In this document: one piece after another, positions 4,936 to 5,940 of the stretch
Layout: every line of letters starts with the position of its first letter
How positions within the stretch are numbered: position 1 is the stretch's first letter
Assembly (NCBI GenBank): GCA_029240815.1
Contig: JARDZO010000311.1
Location: 1-5,940 of the forward strand
Direction of reading: 5' to 3'
Source: Brevibacillus sp.
Lineage (GTDB): Bacteria > Bacillota > Bacilli > Brevibacillales > Brevibacillaceae
DNA length: 5,940 nt
Program-made: the position numbers and the translations under genes
Notes under the pieces: generated by a model
Seen by the model: the letters and a program-made list of their open reading frames with translations, nothing else
Told to the model about the DNA's origin: nothing
The model's database searches: none

Positions 4936-5361
4936 ATGACCTTGTTTTTCATTTTTTCATCTGCTGGTATATTGATTTTCATTAGTCTTATTCATGTTTA
5001 TTGGGCGTTTGGAGGAAGATGGGGAACTAGTGTTACGTTTCCGGTGAAAGAAGGTGAAGCAAGCACTGAATTTGTTCCTCCTACGTTAATTACATTAATG
5101 GCTTCCTTTTTTTTTCTTCTTTTTTCTATCATTCTATTGGCTCAAAGCGGGTATTTATCTTTTTATCATCCAGATGCATTGACAAAATGGGGATGTGTAC
5201 TCATTGCATCGATATTTATTTTACGGATAATTGGTGACTTTCACAATTTAGGTATCTTTAAAAAAATCAAAGGAACCCGTTTTTCCAAATATGATACATG
5301 GATGTATATTCCACTCTGCCTATATATGGGGATCTCTTTTGTTGTAGCTGTTATCATATGA
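4936..5361 (+). CDS. DUF3995-type four-helix membrane protein
   Basis: 141-residue integral membrane protein matching the DUF3995 pattern, a family of unknown function. Four hydrophobic helices are seen at about 2-24, 49-70, 84-104 and 121-141. Conserved features are SLIHVYWAFGGRWG (17-30) with His20, Trp23 and the Gly pair after helix 1, PPT at 48-50, GDFHNLGIFKK (100-110) and KYDTWMYIPLCLY (118-130). The loop 31-48 is polar and the 106-118 loop strongly basic, suggesting a cytoplasmic face by the positive-inside rule. GGAGGG at 4923-4928 supports ATG 4936; a TTG one codon earlier is less likely. It has no co-directional partner close by and its codons are A+T-richer than those of the left-hand genes. 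Confidence 0.88.
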   Translation: MTLFFIFSSAGILIFISLIHVYWAFGGRWGTSVTFPVKEGEASTEFVPPTLITLMASFFFLLFSIILLAQSGYLSFYHPDALTKWGCVLIASIFILRIIGDFHNLGIFKKIKGTRFSKYDTWMYIPLCLYMGISFVVAVII

Positions 5362-5548
5362 TTTGAGCAATTTAAGTAAGCGTAAAGTCCTGCACACTCA
5401 TGAATCCTCTTACTGTCGTAAGAGAACCTTCCTAAGAAAGAGATAATATCAATGACATGGGTAATGACCATGTAGAGGACTGTTTGAGTATATAAAGCAT
5501 CAGCCGATTTGTAATAATCTTAAAACATCTCAAAGCGAAAGCTTTTTA
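5362..5548. other. Gene-free stretch after DUF3995 gene
   Basis: No convincing gene on either strand. Small dyads are present: CTCTTAC-TGTC-GTAAGAG (5407-5424), ACATGG-N7-CCATGT (5455-5473) and AAAGC-GAAA-GCTTT followed by TT (5532-5547). The last could be a weak terminator with a GNRA loop. Confidence 0.5.
5407..5424 (+). terminator. Small stem-loop after DUF3995 gene
   Basis: A 7-bp perfect stem CTCTTAC/GTAAGAG with tetraloop TGTC lies 45 bases after the stop codon. No T tract follows (AACCTTCC), so it is at best a weak terminator or a 3'-end stabiliser. Confidence 0.25.
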
Positions 5549-5579
5549 TTGGCATTATAATACGATATCGTATTATAAT
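5549..5579 (+). promoter_or_regulatory. Promoter candidate with 19-bp spacer over the palindrome
   Basis: TTGGCA (5549-5554, 5/6) and TATAAT (5574-5579, perfect) are separated by 19 bases, longer than optimal. Promoters with a 19-bp spacer and an internal dyad are typical of MerR-family control, but repressor operators can also cover such promoters. No clear gene follows it. Confidence 0.3.
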
Positions 5580-5580
5580 G
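5553..5580. promoter_or_regulatory. 28-bp perfect palindrome, likely operator
   Basis: The left half CATTATAATACGAT is followed directly by its exact reverse complement, with no spacer. Each arm contains a perfect -10 hexamer TATAAT, so it could serve divergent promoters and be shut by one repressor dimer or dimer pair. The core ATACGATAT recurs at 5628-5636. At 28 bp a perfect palindrome is most unlikely by chance. The cognate regulator is not in the window, unless it is one of the two here or the gene starting at 5937. Confidence 0.6.
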
Positions 5581-5625
5581 ATGGATCATGGAAGTATTTC
5601 CCGATTTGATAGTAAGGAGAGATTT

Positions 5626-5890
5626 TTATACGATATTCATCTTTACAAGATAAAGAGTAATATTGTTATAGTAATCTTGTTTATGATTTTCACCTCGAAT
5701 AAATAAGTACTGCACCAGCATGACATTTTGTATCATTCCACCAAGGTACCTGACATCTCAAACGTATTCGATAATTGTATCCGTTATCCGTAACAAGAAC
5801 TTCCAGATCGGTAGTCCGGTAATGGTACGAGAGGGACTCCTTGCGATTGACAATAAGCGGAGAATGATTTATTTTTAATGAGTGAGTTAC
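5626..5890 (-). pseudogene. Possible remnant of a minus-strand gene
   Basis: A minus-strand frame is open for 66 codons (5890 to 5693) without any usual start codon. It reads protein-like text such as NRKESLSYHYRTTDLEVL and RCQVPWWNDTKCHAGAVL, ending IYSR-stop at 5690. Shifting frame near 5692-5698 continues as GENHKQDYYNNITLYLVKMNIV to a stop at 5626. I do not recognise the protein. Lack of a start, the frame break and overlap with a promoter at 5847 suggest decay, but a chance open frame is possible. Confidence 0.25.
5847..5875 (+). promoter_or_regulatory. Promoter of the gene starting at 5937
   Basis: A perfect -35 TTGACA (5847-5852) is followed after 17 bases by TATTTT (5870-5875, 4/6). 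The start point would be near 5882, inside the dyad at 5879-5897, leaving a leader of about 55 bases. Confidence 0.6.
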
Positions 5891-5897
5891 TCACTCA
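5879..5897. promoter_or_regulatory. 19-bp TetR-style operator
   Basis: TGAGTGAGT, one central T, and ACTCACTCA form a perfect 9-bp dyad. It resembles known TetR-family operators of Bacillus such as the FadR site (TGAATGA...TCATTCA). It covers the predicted start point just downstream of the -10, the usual place for repression. The regulated gene is the one starting at 5937, which may itself encode the repressor. Confidence 0.65.
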
Positions 5898-5936
5898 AAA
5901 AATATTAACTATTCATTTCAAAAGGAGATGCAAAGA

Positions 5937-5940
5937 ATGA
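5937..5940 (+). CDS. Start of a gene running off the window
   Basis: ATG at 5937 follows AAAGGAG (5921-5927) with nine bases between, a good ribosome site, behind a strong promoter and operator. Only the start codon is visible, so the product is unknown. A self-regulating TetR protein or a transporter controlled by one would fit the operator. Confidence 0.55.

Noticed and set aside
5241..5471. 76-codon minus-strand frame overlapping the end of the DUF3995 gene
   Set aside because: No ribosome site before its ATG, half of it is antisense to a confident gene, and no known motif is visible.

Overview
The window looks like chromosome of a low-to-mid-GC Firmicute. Genes carry strong Shine-Dalgarno sites (GGAGG or AGGAGGA 6-8 bases before the start), start codons include GTG, and several sigma-A-type -35/-10 pairs are visible. 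A Paenibacillaceae-like host would fit, but that is inferred from style and not shown by a marker gene.

Left part (1-2222): a complete Old Yellow Enzyme family flavin oxidoreductase on the minus strand (108-1199) is divergent from a LysR-type regulator on the plus strand (1362-2222, GTG start). Their shared 162-bp intergenic region holds a good minus-strand promoter and a T-N11-A dyad centred about 64 bases upstream of the predicted oxidoreductase start point. That is the textbook arrangement for a LysR regulator controlling its divergent neighbour.

Middle (2520-4342): a TetR-family regulator (2567-3133), a small alpha/beta hydrolase (3213-3971) and an antibiotic-biosynthesis-monooxygenase (ABM) fold protein (4043-4342) run in the same direction. 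The tetR promoter is strong and leaves a leader of only about a dozen bases. The tetR-hydrolase gap has a second promoter candidate laced with AACAAA/TTTGTT elements that may be the regulator's operator. A reductase for electrophilic alkenes or quinones, a hydrolase and an ABM protein, under two small-molecule-sensing regulators, suggest a detoxification or xenobiotic-response island. This is inference. A 17-bp perfect hairpin follows the ABM gene.

Right part (4343-5940): sequence is visibly richer in A+T and looks like decaying or accessory DNA. It holds a broken Nudix hydrolase gene whose catalytic box is intact, a hairpin with a T tract, an intact DUF3995-type four-helix membrane protein (4936-5361), and about 575 bp without a convincing intact gene. 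That last stretch contains a 28-bp perfect palindrome with a -10 hexamer in each arm, a possible minus-strand gene remnant, and a strong promoter with a 19-bp TetR-style operator. The operator sits just ahead of a gene whose start codon (5937) is all that is visible before the window ends.

I see no transposase, CRISPR array, tRNA or rRNA. The most notable features are regulatory: at least four separate dyad operators, two of them (28 bp and 19 bp) perfect.
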